Positions 9,638-19,043 of a stretch of 64,000 nucleotides of DNA are shown here, piece after piece. Origin of the DNA: Hathewaya histolytica (GTDB lineage Bacteria; Bacillota; Clostridia; Clostridiales; Clostridiaceae); contig NZ_LR590481.1 in NCBI RefSeq assembly GCF_901482605.1, forward strand, positions 2,542,001 through 2,606,000, in the 5' to 3' direction. Positions within the stretch are counted from its first letter, which is position 1; each line of letters begins with the position of its first letter. Below the pieces are notes generated by a model. It ran no database searches. It saw only the letters and a program-made list of their open reading frames with translations, and had not been told where the DNA came from. Made by a program: the position numbers and the translations under genes.

Positions 9638-11008
9638 ATGAATAAACGATTATTGTCGATAATTGTATTTATATTTTCTATAATATTATCTGGCTGTTCC
9701 ATAATTGAATTACCAAATAATTTAATAACTAAACCTTCTTCCTATATAAGCAAGCAAAAATTAGATCCTATAATGTCATTGTTATTAAAAGAGGGTAAAA
9801 CTCTTACTATTGCTATGGGTGATAGTGAAAGAAAATCTATTAGAGAGGTAGATTTAGATAATGACGGAAAAAATGAAATTATCCTACTATATAAAAAGGA
9901 TAATAATTATTATAATAATTATGGTGTTATGATCCTAAAGCAAAAAGATAATGTGTGGGAAGTAATTAATAATATAACTTTTTCATGTAAAAACATAGAT
10001 ATAGTTGATTATAAAGATATAACTGGTGATGGAAAGCCAGAAATTCTTGTTGGGGTTAATTCCTCTGATAAAAATAATAACACACTATTTATATACTCTT
10101 ATCATAGAGGATTCTATGAAACTTTGGGTAATTTCCCCTATAGTAATCTACAGATATATGATATTGATGGAGATAATAAAAATGAACTAATTACTTTTAA
10201 CACAACAGATGATAAATCAAAAACTTCATCCATACTAAAACTTTATAAATTTAATGATATAAAACCAACTTTATTAGATTCTTTTGAATTAAATAGAGCC
10301 ATAGTAAGTTCTAAGATGACTATAGGCAAGGCTTCTAAAGATATTAATGGAATATTCTTAAACCTAAACTTAGATAATAAATCCTTTTATACAGATCTAT
10401 TTATATTAAAAAACGGAAAATTAAAAGAAGTACTAGAGAACGAAAAGAACTTGGATGTTAAAAAAATCAAAACTTATCAGAGGTATGAAAATCCCTCCAA
10501 GTCCTTGAATATAGATGATGTTTTAAAAGATATAGTTAAAGATATAAATTCAGATGGTATATTAGAAATTGGTTATGCAAAATCAAATAATAGCAATTTA
10601 AATATTTACACTCCATCGAATCTTATGTATTGGAATCAATGGGATGAAAATAATGGTTTAAGTATATCTCATAGAGAATATTATAACGCTGATTATAAAT
10701 ATAGAATAGGCATTCCACTTTCTCTAGGAATGAATTTTAAAATACTTCAAAATGTTAAAGAAGAAAATACTCTGAATAGGGTGGATTTTTTAACAGGAGA
10801 TTATACAAATAAAAATAACCTTTTATTTTCCATTAAAATATATTCTAAAGATCAATGGGCTCTTAATCAGACAATGAGTTCTTCTGGTGATTACGTAATT
10901 TTAAAAGAAGATGAGGATAGATTTTATGTAGGTTTTTTAAATAACAAATTAGTGAAAAGTAATTTAACTTTAGACTATATAAAAGATGTTTTTAAACCTA
11001 TTGAATAA
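9638..11008 (+). CDS. Lipoprotein with VCBS/FG-GAP-like repeats
   Basis: A 456-residue exported lipoprotein of unknown function. The N-terminus has a signal peptide ending in a lipobox (ILSGC, Cys20), so it should be anchored to the outer face of the membrane. Four Asp-rich loops of the VCBS/FG-GAP type follow: DLDNDGKNEI, DITGDGKPEI, DIDGDNKNEL and DINSDGILEI. They suggest a beta-propeller with calcium sites. The frame extends to a GTG at 9626, but GTGAGG there is the ribosome site for the ATG at 9638. The stop is 25 bp before the start of an OmpR-type regulator, so it probably heads a signalling operon. The ligand is unknown. Confidence 0.8.
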   Translation: MNKRLLSIIVFIFSIILSGCSIIELPNNLITKPSSYISKQKLDPIMSLLLKEGKTLTIAMGDSERKSIREVDLDNDGKNEIILLYKKDNNYYNNYGVMILKQKDNVWEVINNITFSCKNIDIVDYKDITGDGKPEILVGVNSSDKNNNTLFIYSYHRGFYETLGNFPYSNLQIYDIDGDNKNELITFNTTDDKSKTSSILKLYKFNDIKPTLLDSFELNRAIVSSKMTIGKASKDINGIFLNLNLDNKSFYTDLFILKNGKLKEVLENEKNLDVKKIKTYQRYENPSKSLNIDDVLKDIVKDINSDGILEIGYAKSNNSNLNIYTPSNLMYWNQWDENNGLSISHREYYNADYKYRIGIPLSLGMNFKILQNVKEENTLNRVDFLTGDYTNKNNLLFSIKIYSKDQWALNQTMSSSGDYVILKEDEDRFYVGFLNNKLVKSNLTLDYIKDVFKPIE

Positions 11009-11033
11009 TAGAAAGTTTTTGGGGGGTATTGAT

Positions 11034-11726
11034 TTGTCTATAAAAATTTTATTGTTAGAAGACGAAATTTCCATAAGAAGTTTTATTAAAATTAAATTAA
11101 AAAATTTAGGTTATGATGTAGTCGATGTCGGTAAGGGCACAGAAGCTATTCAAATTGCAGATTCTTCCTTTAAAATAGCAATTTTGGACGTTATGCTACC
11201 AGATATTGATGGCATTGAAGTTTGTAGAGTTTTAAGAGAGAACTATCCAAACTTAGGAATTATCATGCTAACGGCTAAAGGTCAGGAATCTGATAAAATA
11301 TTAGGCCTAAAAACTGGTGCTGATGATTATATGGTAAAACCATTTAGCCCTACAGAATTATCTGCAAGAATTGAGGCTCTTTTAAGAAGAGTAGATAACT
11401 CTGAAAAAAATCACACTAATATAATAAGCCAACCACCATTCATATTAGATAATAATAAGAAAATATTTAAAAAGGATGCTAAGGAAATCCCTTTAACGCC
11501 TACAGAATTTTCTATAATGGAATATCTAATGAATAACTCTAACAAGGCTATAGACAGGGATAGTATACTTGACTATGTTTGGGGAAAAAATTATGTTGGA
11601 GATACTAAAACTGTAGATGTAAACATCAGAAGAATTCGACAAAAAATAGAGTTAGACCCCTCCAAACCTGAATATTTAAAAACTGCATGGGGGTTCGGAT
11701 ATATTTGGAGTACAAAAAATGACTAG
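11034..11726 (+). CDS. OmpR/PhoB-family response regulator
   Basis: A 230-residue DNA-binding regulator. The receiver domain has acidic residues in LLLEDE, phospho-acceptor Asp52 in AILDVMLPDIDG, and the lysine in DYMVKPFSP. The C-terminal winged helix has the family signature DSILDYVWGKNYVGDTKTVDVNIRRIRQKIE (about residues 178-208; see sequence). The start is the TTG at 11034, seven bases after GGGGGG; a longer frame from 10986 would run back into the lipoprotein gene. It overlaps the kinase gene by 8 bp. Targets are unknown. Confidence 0.9.
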   Translation: MSIKILLLEDEISIRSFIKIKLKNLGYDVVDVGKGTEAIQIADSSFKIAILDVMLPDIDGIEVCRVLRENYPNLGIIMLTAKGQESDKILGLKTGADDYMVKPFSPTELSARIEALLRRVDNSEKNHTNIISQPPFILDNNKKIFKKDAKEIPLTPTEFSIMEYLMNNSNKAIDRDSILDYVWGKNYVGDTKTVDVNIRRIRQKIELDPSKPEYLKTAWGFGYIWSTKND

Positions 11727-13107
11727 TTTAAGAAATAGAATTTACGCTCAAAATGGTATTATAATAATAACCTTAGTACTTATTTTAGAAATAATTTTCA
11801 CGCTATTTGTAAGTAGATTTTATAGTGAAGGCGTTAAAAGAGAACTGCAAAATAAATTAACATTTTCGGCTACCCTTTATAATAAATATCTATCTAAAGA
11901 AAACTTGGATGATAAAATAACATATATATTAGAAAATGAATCAAAAAATGAATATTTTTACGTTGAATTAATAGATAGAAATTTCAACTTATTAATAGAT
12001 TCTAATGGATTTAGTAATAAAAAAAACTTGGAATATGAGGACTTAATATTAGCCTCTAGAAATTCCCCTAACATTATAAAGTATGAAGATAAAGAATCCA
12101 TAATTTCTATGAGCCTACCTCTTTATGATTCTAACAATACAACTTGGGCTTATTTAAGATATTCTACTTCTATTGATAAGTTAAAAAAGGCCTTAAATAA
12201 TATACTACAAATCTCTATAATAATTATTAGTCTAATAATTGTTATAACCTTCTTCCTTAGTTCAGTGCTTGCAAATAAAATATTATATCCTATAGATAAG
12301 ATTATAGAAGTATCAAAAAAAATGGCCAAGGGAGACTTTTCTCAGAAAATTTTTCTTAAAAATAAGGATGAAATAGGAAAATTAGGTGATACATTAAACT
12401 ATATGGCTGAAGAAATAAATAGAAGCAATACTTTAAAAAATGAATTTATATCGTCAATTTCCCATGAACTAAGAACACCACTTACAGCTATTAAAGGATG
12501 GAGTGAATTAATACTAACAGATGATTTAAAAAATCTAAATGATTTAAAAGAGGGCATGTCCATAATTTCTAATGAAACAGAACGTCTTATAGTTTTAGTT
12601 GAAGATCTCCTTGACTTTTCAAAATTAGAAAGTGGAAAAATAAGTCTTGCTATGGAAAAGGTAGATATAAATAAACTAATAGAAGATATATGCTATTACT
12701 TTAAAAATAACCTTGTAGAAAAACAAATAAATTTAAATTTAAACTTGTATGAAGAAACTATTTTTATATACGGTGATAAGAATAGATTAAAGCAAGTATT
12801 TATCAATTTAATACATAATTCGATAAAATTCACTGACAACGGTAAATCTATATATGTTAATACTAAAAAAGAAGATTGTAGATTGCTTGTAAGTATTAGA
12901 GATGAAGGCATTGGCATACCTGAAGATGATTTGCCAAAGATAACAGAAAAATTCTTTAAAGGTTCATCAAAACATTCTGGAAGTGGTATTGGCCTTGCTA
13001 TATGTAATGAAATCATTACTCTACACGATGCTAAACTAGAAATAAGTAGTACCGAAAATGTAGGTACAACCATCCTTATAACTTTTGATATTTTAACTGA
13101 ATTGTAA
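11719..13107 (+). CDS. Sensor histidine kinase (HAMP, HisKA, HATPase)
   Basis: A 462-residue membrane kinase. Membrane segments lie at about 13-34 and 163-185, bracketing a 130-residue extracellular sensor domain. A HAMP linker follows (to about 238), then His249 in SSISHELRTPLTAIKGW, and an ATPase domain with FINLIHNSIKF, RDEGIGIPEDD and SGIGLAICNEII. It overlaps the regulator gene by 8 bp. The extracellular domain has no motif I recognise. Position after the lipoprotein suggests it senses something at the cell surface, possibly through that lipoprotein (inference). Confidence 0.9.
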   Translation: MTSLRNRIYAQNGIIIITLVLILEIIFTLFVSRFYSEGVKRELQNKLTFSATLYNKYLSKENLDDKITYILENESKNEYFYVELIDRNFNLLIDSNGFSNKKNLEYEDLILASRNSPNIIKYEDKESIISMSLPLYDSNNTTWAYLRYSTSIDKLKKALNNILQISIIIISLIIVITFFLSSVLANKILYPIDKIIEVSKKMAKGDFSQKIFLKNKDEIGKLGDTLNYMAEEINRSNTLKNEFISSISHELRTPLTAIKGWSELILTDDLKNLNDLKEGMSIISNETERLIVLVEDLLDFSKLESGKISLAMEKVDINKLIEDICYYFKNNLVEKQINLNLNLYEETIFIYGDKNRLKQVFINLIHNSIKFTDNGKSIYVNTKKEDCRLLVSIRDEGIGIPEDDLPKITEKFFKGSSKHSGSGIGLAICNEIITLHDAKLEISSTENVGTTILITFDILTEL

Positions 13108-13186
13108 CAAAAATATTTATCATATGTATTATAATTTTTATTACCTTATTTAATAAAATTAATACTAATACGAAAGAGGGCTTAAT

Positions 13187-13906
13187 ATGAAAAAAACAGG
13201 AATAATTTTTGTTATAGGATTTTCATTAATTGTTTTACTACTAAGCTCTGTGATTTTTATGACTTTAGAAAAAAATAAATTTACTAATATTAAAGTTGAA
13301 AATACTGCAGATAAAACAGATGTATCTTTAGAAAAATTTTTTCCTTTAATTGAAGGAAAAGTTCTAAATTATTCTGGCTCAGCGGACTTTATGGAAAGTT
13401 TAACTGTGAGTAAAATAACTACTAATAGTGATAAAAAAACCATAGTTTTAAAAGGTAAAATCGTAAATATGGAAGAAATGGAACAAAAAAAAGAACAATC
13501 TCTGGAATATATGTATGAGATATTTAGTGATTATGTTAGAATTACTACTAAAAATTCGCCTAGATATCCTTCTCAATCAATAATAGATTCTAATACAATA
13601 ATAAGATATCCTTTAAAGATCAATAATTCTTGGACAGAAAGGGTAATTATTAACGGAACTTCAAAAGAATGCATAGGCACAATAATAAATATTACTAAGG
13701 ATTCCGATAATAAATCAATTATTAAAGTTCAATATGTAGTAAATAACTTACCTAAATATCCTAATAATACTTATAAAGAAATAAGAACATATAAAGAAGG
13801 TCTAGGTATGTATGAATTTGAAAATACTATATTATTAGATAACGAAGAAACTTCTTCTAAGCCTACGCCCTTTGAATTTAAGTGTAAAATATATGAAAAT
13901 AACTAA
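13187..13906 (+). CDS. Membrane-anchored protein of unknown function
   Basis: A 239-residue protein with one N-terminal hydrophobic segment (about residues 5-27) and no lipobox cysteine, so it is probably anchored with the rest outside the cell. The remainder is a soluble, beta-rich looking domain with no motif I recognise. The ATG at 13187 follows AAAGAGGG. It lies 79 bp after the sensor kinase on the same strand, so it may belong to the signalling unit or be its target. Confidence 0.6.
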   Translation: MKKTGIIFVIGFSLIVLLLSSVIFMTLEKNKFTNIKVENTADKTDVSLEKFFPLIEGKVLNYSGSADFMESLTVSKITTNSDKKTIVLKGKIVNMEEMEQKKEQSLEYMYEIFSDYVRITTKNSPRYPSQSIIDSNTIIRYPLKINNSWTERVIINGTSKECIGTIINITKDSDNKSIIKVQYVVNNLPKYPNNTYKEIRTYKEGLGMYEFENTILLDNEETSSKPTPFEFKCKIYENN

Positions 13907-13945
13907 ATGCTAAAACTTACTTATAAAGTTATTAAATAACATCAG

Positions 13946-13974
13946 AGCCCCCATACTATTTACATATGAGGGCT
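13946..13974. terminator. Hairpin between convergent genes
   Basis: AGCCCCCATA pairs with TATGAGGGCT with one mismatch; flanks are A/T-rich but lack a clean T-run. It lies in the 96-bp gap between convergent genes and probably serves both. Confidence 0.5.
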
Positions 13975-14002
13975 TAAATATATACTGTATATACCTTATT
14001 AC

Positions 14003-14584
14003 TTATAATAACTCCTGTATATTAGTTTTAACTTCCTCTAAGTAATCCCTTAGTTCCACCTCTGACTTCTCTGGTACAGCTCCAAAGAACATCTGTTTCA
14101 CTACCTTCATTCCACAGAATTTAAAAGTTCCTTCGTCCTTTACTGTTTTCATGGATTCATGCATCCCATTGTTTTCATATACTTCATCAGGATTTCCCAT
14201 AGGTGCAAATATGGCAACCTTCTTGCCATTTAAAAGTGGTACAGGACCATTCTCTCTATTTTCATAGGCAAATCCATGAGATAAAACCCTATCTAAATAT
14301 CCTTTTAAAATGGCTGGCTCACCACCCCACCATATAGGATATACAAAACTTATAAAATCTGCTTCCTCAATAAACTTTTGCTCTTCTTTTATATCATTTG
14401 GTGTTATTCCTTTAGAAAAAGCCTCAAAATCTGAAGGTAAAAGTACTGGTTGAAAATTAATTTTATATAAATCCCTAACTTCCACATCATAATTTTTATA
14501 TTTTGATACATCTATAAGAGATTCGACAATACCTTTTGAAAAACTTTTTGGGTTTGGATGTGCAAAAATAATAAGATGTTTCAT
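14003..14584 (-). CDS. NAD(P)H-dependent quinone reductase-like flavoprotein
   Basis: A 193-residue flavodoxin-fold protein of the Flavodoxin_2 family (MdaB/KefF/NQO type). Supporting blocks are LIIFAHPNPKSFSKGI at the N-terminus, the FMN/FAD-contacting stretch FVYPIWWGGEPAILKGYLDRV, and GKKVAIFAPMGNP. Family members reduce quinones or related compounds with two electrons. The ATG at 14584 follows GAGGGGG. It stands alone between convergent and divergent neighbours, so the physiological substrate is open. Confidence 0.82.
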   Translation of the reverse strand: MKHLIIFAHPNPKSFSKGIVESLIDVSKYKNYDVEVRDLYKINFQPVLLPSDFEAFSKGITPNDIKEEQKFIEEADFISFVYPIWWGGEPAILKGYLDRVLSHGFAYENRENGPVPLLNGKKVAIFAPMGNPDEVYENNGMHESMKTVKDEGTFKFCGMKVVKQMFFGAVPEKSEVELRDYLEEVKTNIQELL

Positions 14585-14699
14585 TATTAACTCCCCCTCT
14601 AACTCTTTTAATCAATTATGTTTTATAATTAAATTTAAGTCAACCATATCATACATACAATATATTAAATTATTATAAAAAATTTATGCTAAAGCTAAA

Positions 14700-14731
14700 A
14701 GGGTTATCCGTAGTACTTACAGAATAACCCT
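14700..14731 (-). terminator. Terminator of the suf operon
   Basis: AGGGTTAT / ATAACCCT stem, followed on the minus strand by TTTTAGC, 36 bp past the sufU stop. Confidence 0.7.
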
Positions 14732-14767
14732 AAAACCTATGTTATTTATATAAATGCTTATAATCAT

Positions 14768-15199
14768 CTATTTAGTTTTATCTATGCACTCTTCTAATGT
14801 ATGCCACGCAAGTACAGCACACTTAACCCTAGCTGGCATATTAGAAATATTTTTAAGAACTATAGCGTCTTCTAATTTCTCTAATTCTTCATCATTAGTA
14901 ATTTCTCTTTTAATCATGGATATAAAAGTATCCACTAAATTCAAAGCTTCCTTTTTATCTTTCCCTTTAATTAGATCTATCATCATTGAAGTTGAAGCTT
15001 GAGATATTGCACATCCTATACCATTAAAAGCTGCATCCTCGATAATATCTCCTTTAAATTTTAACTCTAAAGTTATATCATCTCCACAACTTGGATTATG
15101 ACCTCTTTCACTACAATCTGCATGATCTAAGTGTTTCTTATTATGCCCACTAGCATTGTGCTCCATTATGAGTTCAGTATATATTGAGCTAAGATCCAT
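14768..15199 (-). CDS. sufU: Fe-S cluster assembly scaffold or sulfurtransferase SufU
   Basis: A 143-residue NifU/IscU-like protein. The three conserved cysteines are in NPSCGDD, GIGCAISQAS and ARVKCAVLAW. In Firmicutes SufU is a zinc-dependent sulfur acceptor for SufS and passes sulfur to the SufBCD scaffold. The ATG lies inside the last codons of sufS (11-bp overlap), so translation is coupled. It is the last gene of sufCDBSU-type operons; here the order read along the minus strand is C-B-D-S-U. Confidence 0.93.
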   Translation of the reverse strand: MDLSSIYTELIMEHNASGHNKKHLDHADCSERGHNPSCGDDITLELKFKGDIIEDAAFNGIGCAISQASTSMMIDLIKGKDKKEALNLVDTFISMIKREITNDEELEKLEDAIVLKNISNMPARVKCAVLAWHTLEECIDKTK

Positions 15200-16424
15200 A
15201 ACCTAACCACTTCCTAACATTCTTTAAATTATCTACAAAAACATCAATTTCTTCTTTAGTATTGTAAAAGTAGAAACTTGCTCGTGCTGTTGAATTGATC
15301 CCTAAATATTTCATTAATGGTTGAGCACAATGATGTCCAGCTCTAACTGCCACACCATAGGAATCCATAATGCTTGAAACATCATGTGGGTGCACACCTT
15401 CAATATTAAAAGATATAACTGCTCCTCTATCCTTCATATCTGTAGGCCCTATGATTTTCACGTATGATAATTCCTTTAATCCTTCAAGAGCATAACAGGT
15501 AAGTTCTTCTTCTCTATCTATAATATATGAAAATCCTATCTCTTCTATATACTCTATAGCTGCTGCAAGCCCAACTGCGCCTTCAACGTTCTGAGTTCCT
15601 GCTTCTAACTTATAAGGAAGTTCTGCAAAAGTAGAATCTTGTTCCTCTACGTACTCAATCATATCGCCTCCATATAAAAATGGTGGCATTTTATCCAAAA
15701 GCTCTCTTTTACCATATAGTACTCCTATGCCCATAGGAGCCATTAATTTATGTCCTGAAAACACAAGGAAATCTGCATTCAAATCCCTAACATCAACTTT
15801 CATATGAGGAACGCTTTGCGATCCATCTACAATCATAACAGCTCCATATTTGTGGGCTATTTCAGAAATTTCTTTTATCGGGTGTATTGTTCCCAGTGCA
15901 TTTGACATTTGTGCTATACTTACTATTTTAGTATTATCATTTATTTTACTTCTAACTTCTTCTAAATCTAATCTTCCCTCTGAGTTTACATAAACATATT
16001 TAAGTATAGCTCCTTTAGCTTTAGCTACTCTTTGCCAAGGTATTAAATTACTATGATGCTCAGATATTGCTATTAAGATTTCATTGCCTTCTTCTAAAAA
16101 AGTCATTCCATAAGAATATGCTAAAAGATTTAATGATTCTGTTGCATTCTTAGTAAATATAACTTCTTCCATATATTCAGCATTTATAAAACTTTTAACA
16201 GTTTCCCTAGACTTATCATAGGCTTCCGTAGCTACTATGCTTAAATAATGAGCTCCTCTATGAACATTAGCATTTAGTTTTTTATAGTAATCTTCAATAG
16301 CCTTTATAACCTTTAATGGTTTATGAGTAGTTGCTGCATTGTCTAAATAAACTAACTCTTTACCGTTAACCTTTTGTTGTAATATAGGAAAATCATCTCT
16401 TATTTTTTTTATATCCTTCTCCAT
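15189..16424 (-). CDS. sufS: Cysteine desulfurase SufS
   Basis: A 411-residue group II cysteine desulfurase that takes sulfur from cysteine for Fe-S cluster assembly. The PLP lysine is Lys226 in VFSGHKLMAPMG and the persulfide cysteine is Cys366 in RAGHHCAQPLM. The frame extends four codons to a GTG at 16436, but the bases there form the ribosome site, and the ATG at 16424 gives the usual MEKDIKKIRDDFPIL start. It follows sufD by 15 bp and overlaps sufU. Confidence 0.95.
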   Translation of the reverse strand: MEKDIKKIRDDFPILQQKVNGKELVYLDNAATTHKPLKVIKAIEDYYKKLNANVHRGAHYLSIVATEAYDKSRETVKSFINAEYMEEVIFTKNATESLNLLAYSYGMTFLEEGNEILIAISEHHSNLIPWQRVAKAKGAILKYVYVNSEGRLDLEEVRSKINDNTKIVSIAQMSNALGTIHPIKEISEIAHKYGAVMIVDGSQSVPHMKVDVRDLNADFLVFSGHKLMAPMGIGVLYGKRELLDKMPPFLYGGDMIEYVEEQDSTFAELPYKLEAGTQNVEGAVGLAAAIEYIEEIGFSYIIDREEELTCYALEGLKELSYVKIIGPTDMKDRGAVISFNIEGVHPHDVSSIMDSYGVAVRAGHHCAQPLMKYLGINSTARASFYFYNTKEEIDVFVDNLKNVRKWLGYGS

Positions 16425-16439
16425 ATTATCACCCACACC

Positions 16440-17579
16440 CTATTCTTCTACCAACCTTCTATGAATTTCTTCTTCTATCTTTTCTCTTAATTCTTTAACT
16501 GGTATACTATCTATAATAGGTTTAAAGGAAGCTTCAACTATAAGCTTTTTAGATTCTTTCTCGCTTAATCCTCTGCTCATTAAGTAAAATAACTTTTCAG
16601 CATCTATTTTACCTGCACTAGCTGCATGTTGACCTTCTACATCATCTTCTTCACAAAGAAGTAATGGAATTGCGTCAGATTTAACTTTTGGATCTAATAA
16701 TATTGCATATTCCTCTTCTGATCCCTTAGCTCTAGAAGAACCCTTCTTAAAATCTAATGTTCCTTTGAACATTTTCTTGCCGGTATCTTTTAAAACACCT
16801 CTGATTTCCATATCGCTTAAACTTCTTCTTCCTCTATGATTCATAATATAATTCAAATCTGCATATCTATCTCCATCTACAAGATAAATAGATTTCAAAT
16901 TACCCTCTGCATTTTCTTCTTCTAAATTCGTTACAAAATTACTAAAACTTTCTTTTGATCCTAATTCTACATTCACATAGTTTACCTTTGCCCCATAGGA
17001 CACATATGATACATTAGAATCAAAGTTTTTTGAAATTGCATTCATCATTTGAACTTTTACAAGATTAACCACTGAACCTTGCTTTGCATAAATCTTTGTG
17101 ATTCCATTATGAAATGCTTCAACATCTGATTCTGTACCATATTGTACTATAATAGTTACCTCACTATTTTCTTCTGCTACAATTATGTTATTGTCAACTA
17201 ACTTATCTTTTTCATGAGATAAGTTATAATCTATAAATATTGGTTCTTCTATTTTTTCACCTTTTTTAACGTGTATAACTACCCCTGAGTTAAAATACTT
17301 TTCAGCACTTAGAACAAACTCTTCACTAACTCCATAGGCTAAATCTATTTTCCCGTGTTCTACCTCTTTATATTTTAACTGAAATTTATTATCTAATAAG
17401 TTATTTATATCTTCATCTTTAAAAGACTTTCTAGATTTTATAAATGAATTTTCTTTAATACTATCTATGTCATAGTTTATTTCCGGGAAATTATAGTCCT
17501 TTAAAGGAATGTTATTTACCTTAAGCCATCTCCAAGTTAAAACTGGAGAATTATTTAATAAAATTTCCTTCACTTTCAT
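16440..17579 (-). CDS. sufD: Fe-S cluster assembly protein SufD
   Basis: A 379-residue partner of SufB in the SufBC2D scaffold complex. The C-terminal beta-helix and signature region are typical: DKMEIRG-like DMEIRGVLKDTGKKMFKG, VKSDAIPLLLCEEDDVEGQHAA, and FYLMSRGLSEKESKKLI. The ATG at 17579 has AGAGAGGTGA very close to it. A GTG two codons later (17573) would have better spacing, so the exact start is uncertain by two residues. It lies 8 bp after sufB. Confidence 0.92.
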   Translation of the reverse strand: MKVKEILLNNSPVLTWRWLKVNNIPLKDYNFPEINYDIDSIKENSFIKSRKSFKDEDINNLLDNKFQLKYKEVEHGKIDLAYGVSEEFVLSAEKYFNSGVVIHVKKGEKIEEPIFIDYNLSHEKDKLVDNNIIVAEENSEVTIIVQYGTESDVEAFHNGITKIYAKQGSVVNLVKVQMMNAISKNFDSNVSYVSYGAKVNYVNVELGSKESFSNFVTNLEEENAEGNLKSIYLVDGDRYADLNYIMNHRGRRSLSDMEIRGVLKDTGKKMFKGTLDFKKGSSRAKGSEEEYAILLDPKVKSDAIPLLLCEEDDVEGQHAASAGKIDAEKLFYLMSRGLSEKESKKLIVEASFKPIIDSIPVKELREKIEEEIHRRLVEE

Positions 17580-17587
17580 TCACCTCT

Positions 17588-19042
17588 CTATCCTATGGTT
17601 CCTTCAAGTTCTAGATTAATTAGATTATTCATCTCAACAGCATACTCAAGAGGTAACTCTTTTGATATTGGTTCAACAAACCCTCTAACTATCATAGCTT
17701 TTGCCTCTTCTTCACTTATACCTCTACTCATAAGATAGAATATAGCCTCATCACTAATTCTTCCTATTTTAGCTTCATGCCCTAAATCCACTTCATCAGT
17801 TTGTATATCAATTACCGGTATCGTATCTGATTTTGATATATTATCAAGCATAAGTGACTCACATGAAACTGTAGATTTAGAATGATGAGCATTTGGAGTA
17901 ATTTTAACTAATCCTCTATATAAAGCAACTCCCCCATCTTTTGAGATGGACTTTGAGTTTATTGTTGAAGATGTATTTGGTGCTGCGTGAACAACTTTTG
18001 TTCCAGTATCTAGATGTTGTCCTTTACCTGCGAAAGTTATTCCTGTAAACTCTGCTCTAGCACCTTCTCCTTTTAATACACTCATAGGATATAGCATTGA
18101 TACTTTTGAACCGAATGACCCTGAAACCCATTCTATAGCTCCATCCTTTTCAACTATAGCTCTTTTGGTGTTTAAATTATACATATTTTTAGACCAGTTT
18201 TCTATGGTACTATAACGAAGTGTCGCACCCTCTTTTACAAATAATTCAACACAACCTGCGTGAAGATTATTAACAGAGTATTTAGGCGCTGAGCAACCTT
18301 CTATAAAATGAAGTTTTGCTCCTTTTTCAAGTATTATCAGTGTATGCTCAAACTGTCCCGCTCCAGGTGCATTTAATCTAAAATAAGATTGTATAGGAAT
18401 ATCTACCTCTACCCCTTCTGGAACATACACAAATGATCCACCTGACCATACTGCACCATGTAATGCTGCAAATTTATGATCATTTGGAGGAACACACTTC
18501 ATAAAGTAATCTTTAACTATATCTTCGTAATCTCTTACAGCAGTTTCCATATCGGTATAAATTACACCTTGTTTCGTAAGATCCTCTCTAACACTATGAT
18601 AAACAACCTCGGAATCATACTGTGCTCCAACCCCTGCTAAAGATTCCCTTTCAGCCTTCGGAATACCTAACATATCAAAAGTTTTCTTTATGTCCTCTGG
18701 TACTTCCTCCCATGAACCTTTCATATCTGTATCTGGTCTTACATAGGTTACTATATTATCTATATCTAAATCTATAATATCAGGTCCCCAAGTAGGAATA
18801 CCAATTTTATTATATAGCTTTAAAGATTCTACTCTAAAATCTCTCATCCATTCTGGTTCATTTTTTTCTTCTGATATTTCTCTTATAATATCTTCTGTAA
18901 GACCTTTACCTGTCTTGAATCTATATCTATCTTCATTTTTTATATCATAAATACCTCTTTCAAGGTCTTCAATATGAGTTCTCTTTCTCTTTTCTTCTTT
19001 TTTCGGTTCTAAATTTAGTAAGTTAATTTTATTTTTTTCCAC
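17588..19042 (-). CDS. sufB: Fe-S cluster assembly protein SufB
   Basis: A 484-residue core scaffold subunit on which Fe-S clusters are built with SufC and SufD. Signature regions: AALHGAVWSGGSFVYVPEGV, HFIEGCSAPKYS (cysteine region), and VDLGHEAKIGRISDEAIFYLMSRG. The long frame opens at a TTG (19066), but GAGGTGAG inside the end of sufC is a good ribosome site for the GTG at 19042, one base after the sufC stop. That start gives the usual short N-terminus before HIEDLERGIYDIKN. It is the most conserved Suf protein and the assignment is secure. Confidence 0.95.
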   Translation of the reverse strand: MEKNKINLLNLEPKKEEKRKRTHIEDLERGIYDIKNEDRYRFKTGKGLTEDIIREISEEKNEPEWMRDFRVESLKLYNKIGIPTWGPDIIDLDIDNIVTYVRPDTDMKGSWEEVPEDIKKTFDMLGIPKAERESLAGVGAQYDSEVVYHSVREDLTKQGVIYTDMETAVRDYEDIVKDYFMKCVPPNDHKFAALHGAVWSGGSFVYVPEGVEVDIPIQSYFRLNAPGAGQFEHTLIILEKGAKLHFIEGCSAPKYSVNNLHAGCVELFVKEGATLRYSTIENWSKNMYNLNTKRAIVEKDGAIEWVSGSFGSKVSMLYPMSVLKGEGARAEFTGITFAGKGQHLDTGTKVVHAAPNTSSTINSKSISKDGGVALYRGLVKITPNAHHSKSTVSCESLMLDNISKSDTIPVIDIQTDEVDLGHEAKIGRISDEAIFYLMSRGISEEEAKAMIVRGFVEPISKELPLEYAVEMNNLINLELEGTIG

Positions 19043-19043
19043 T

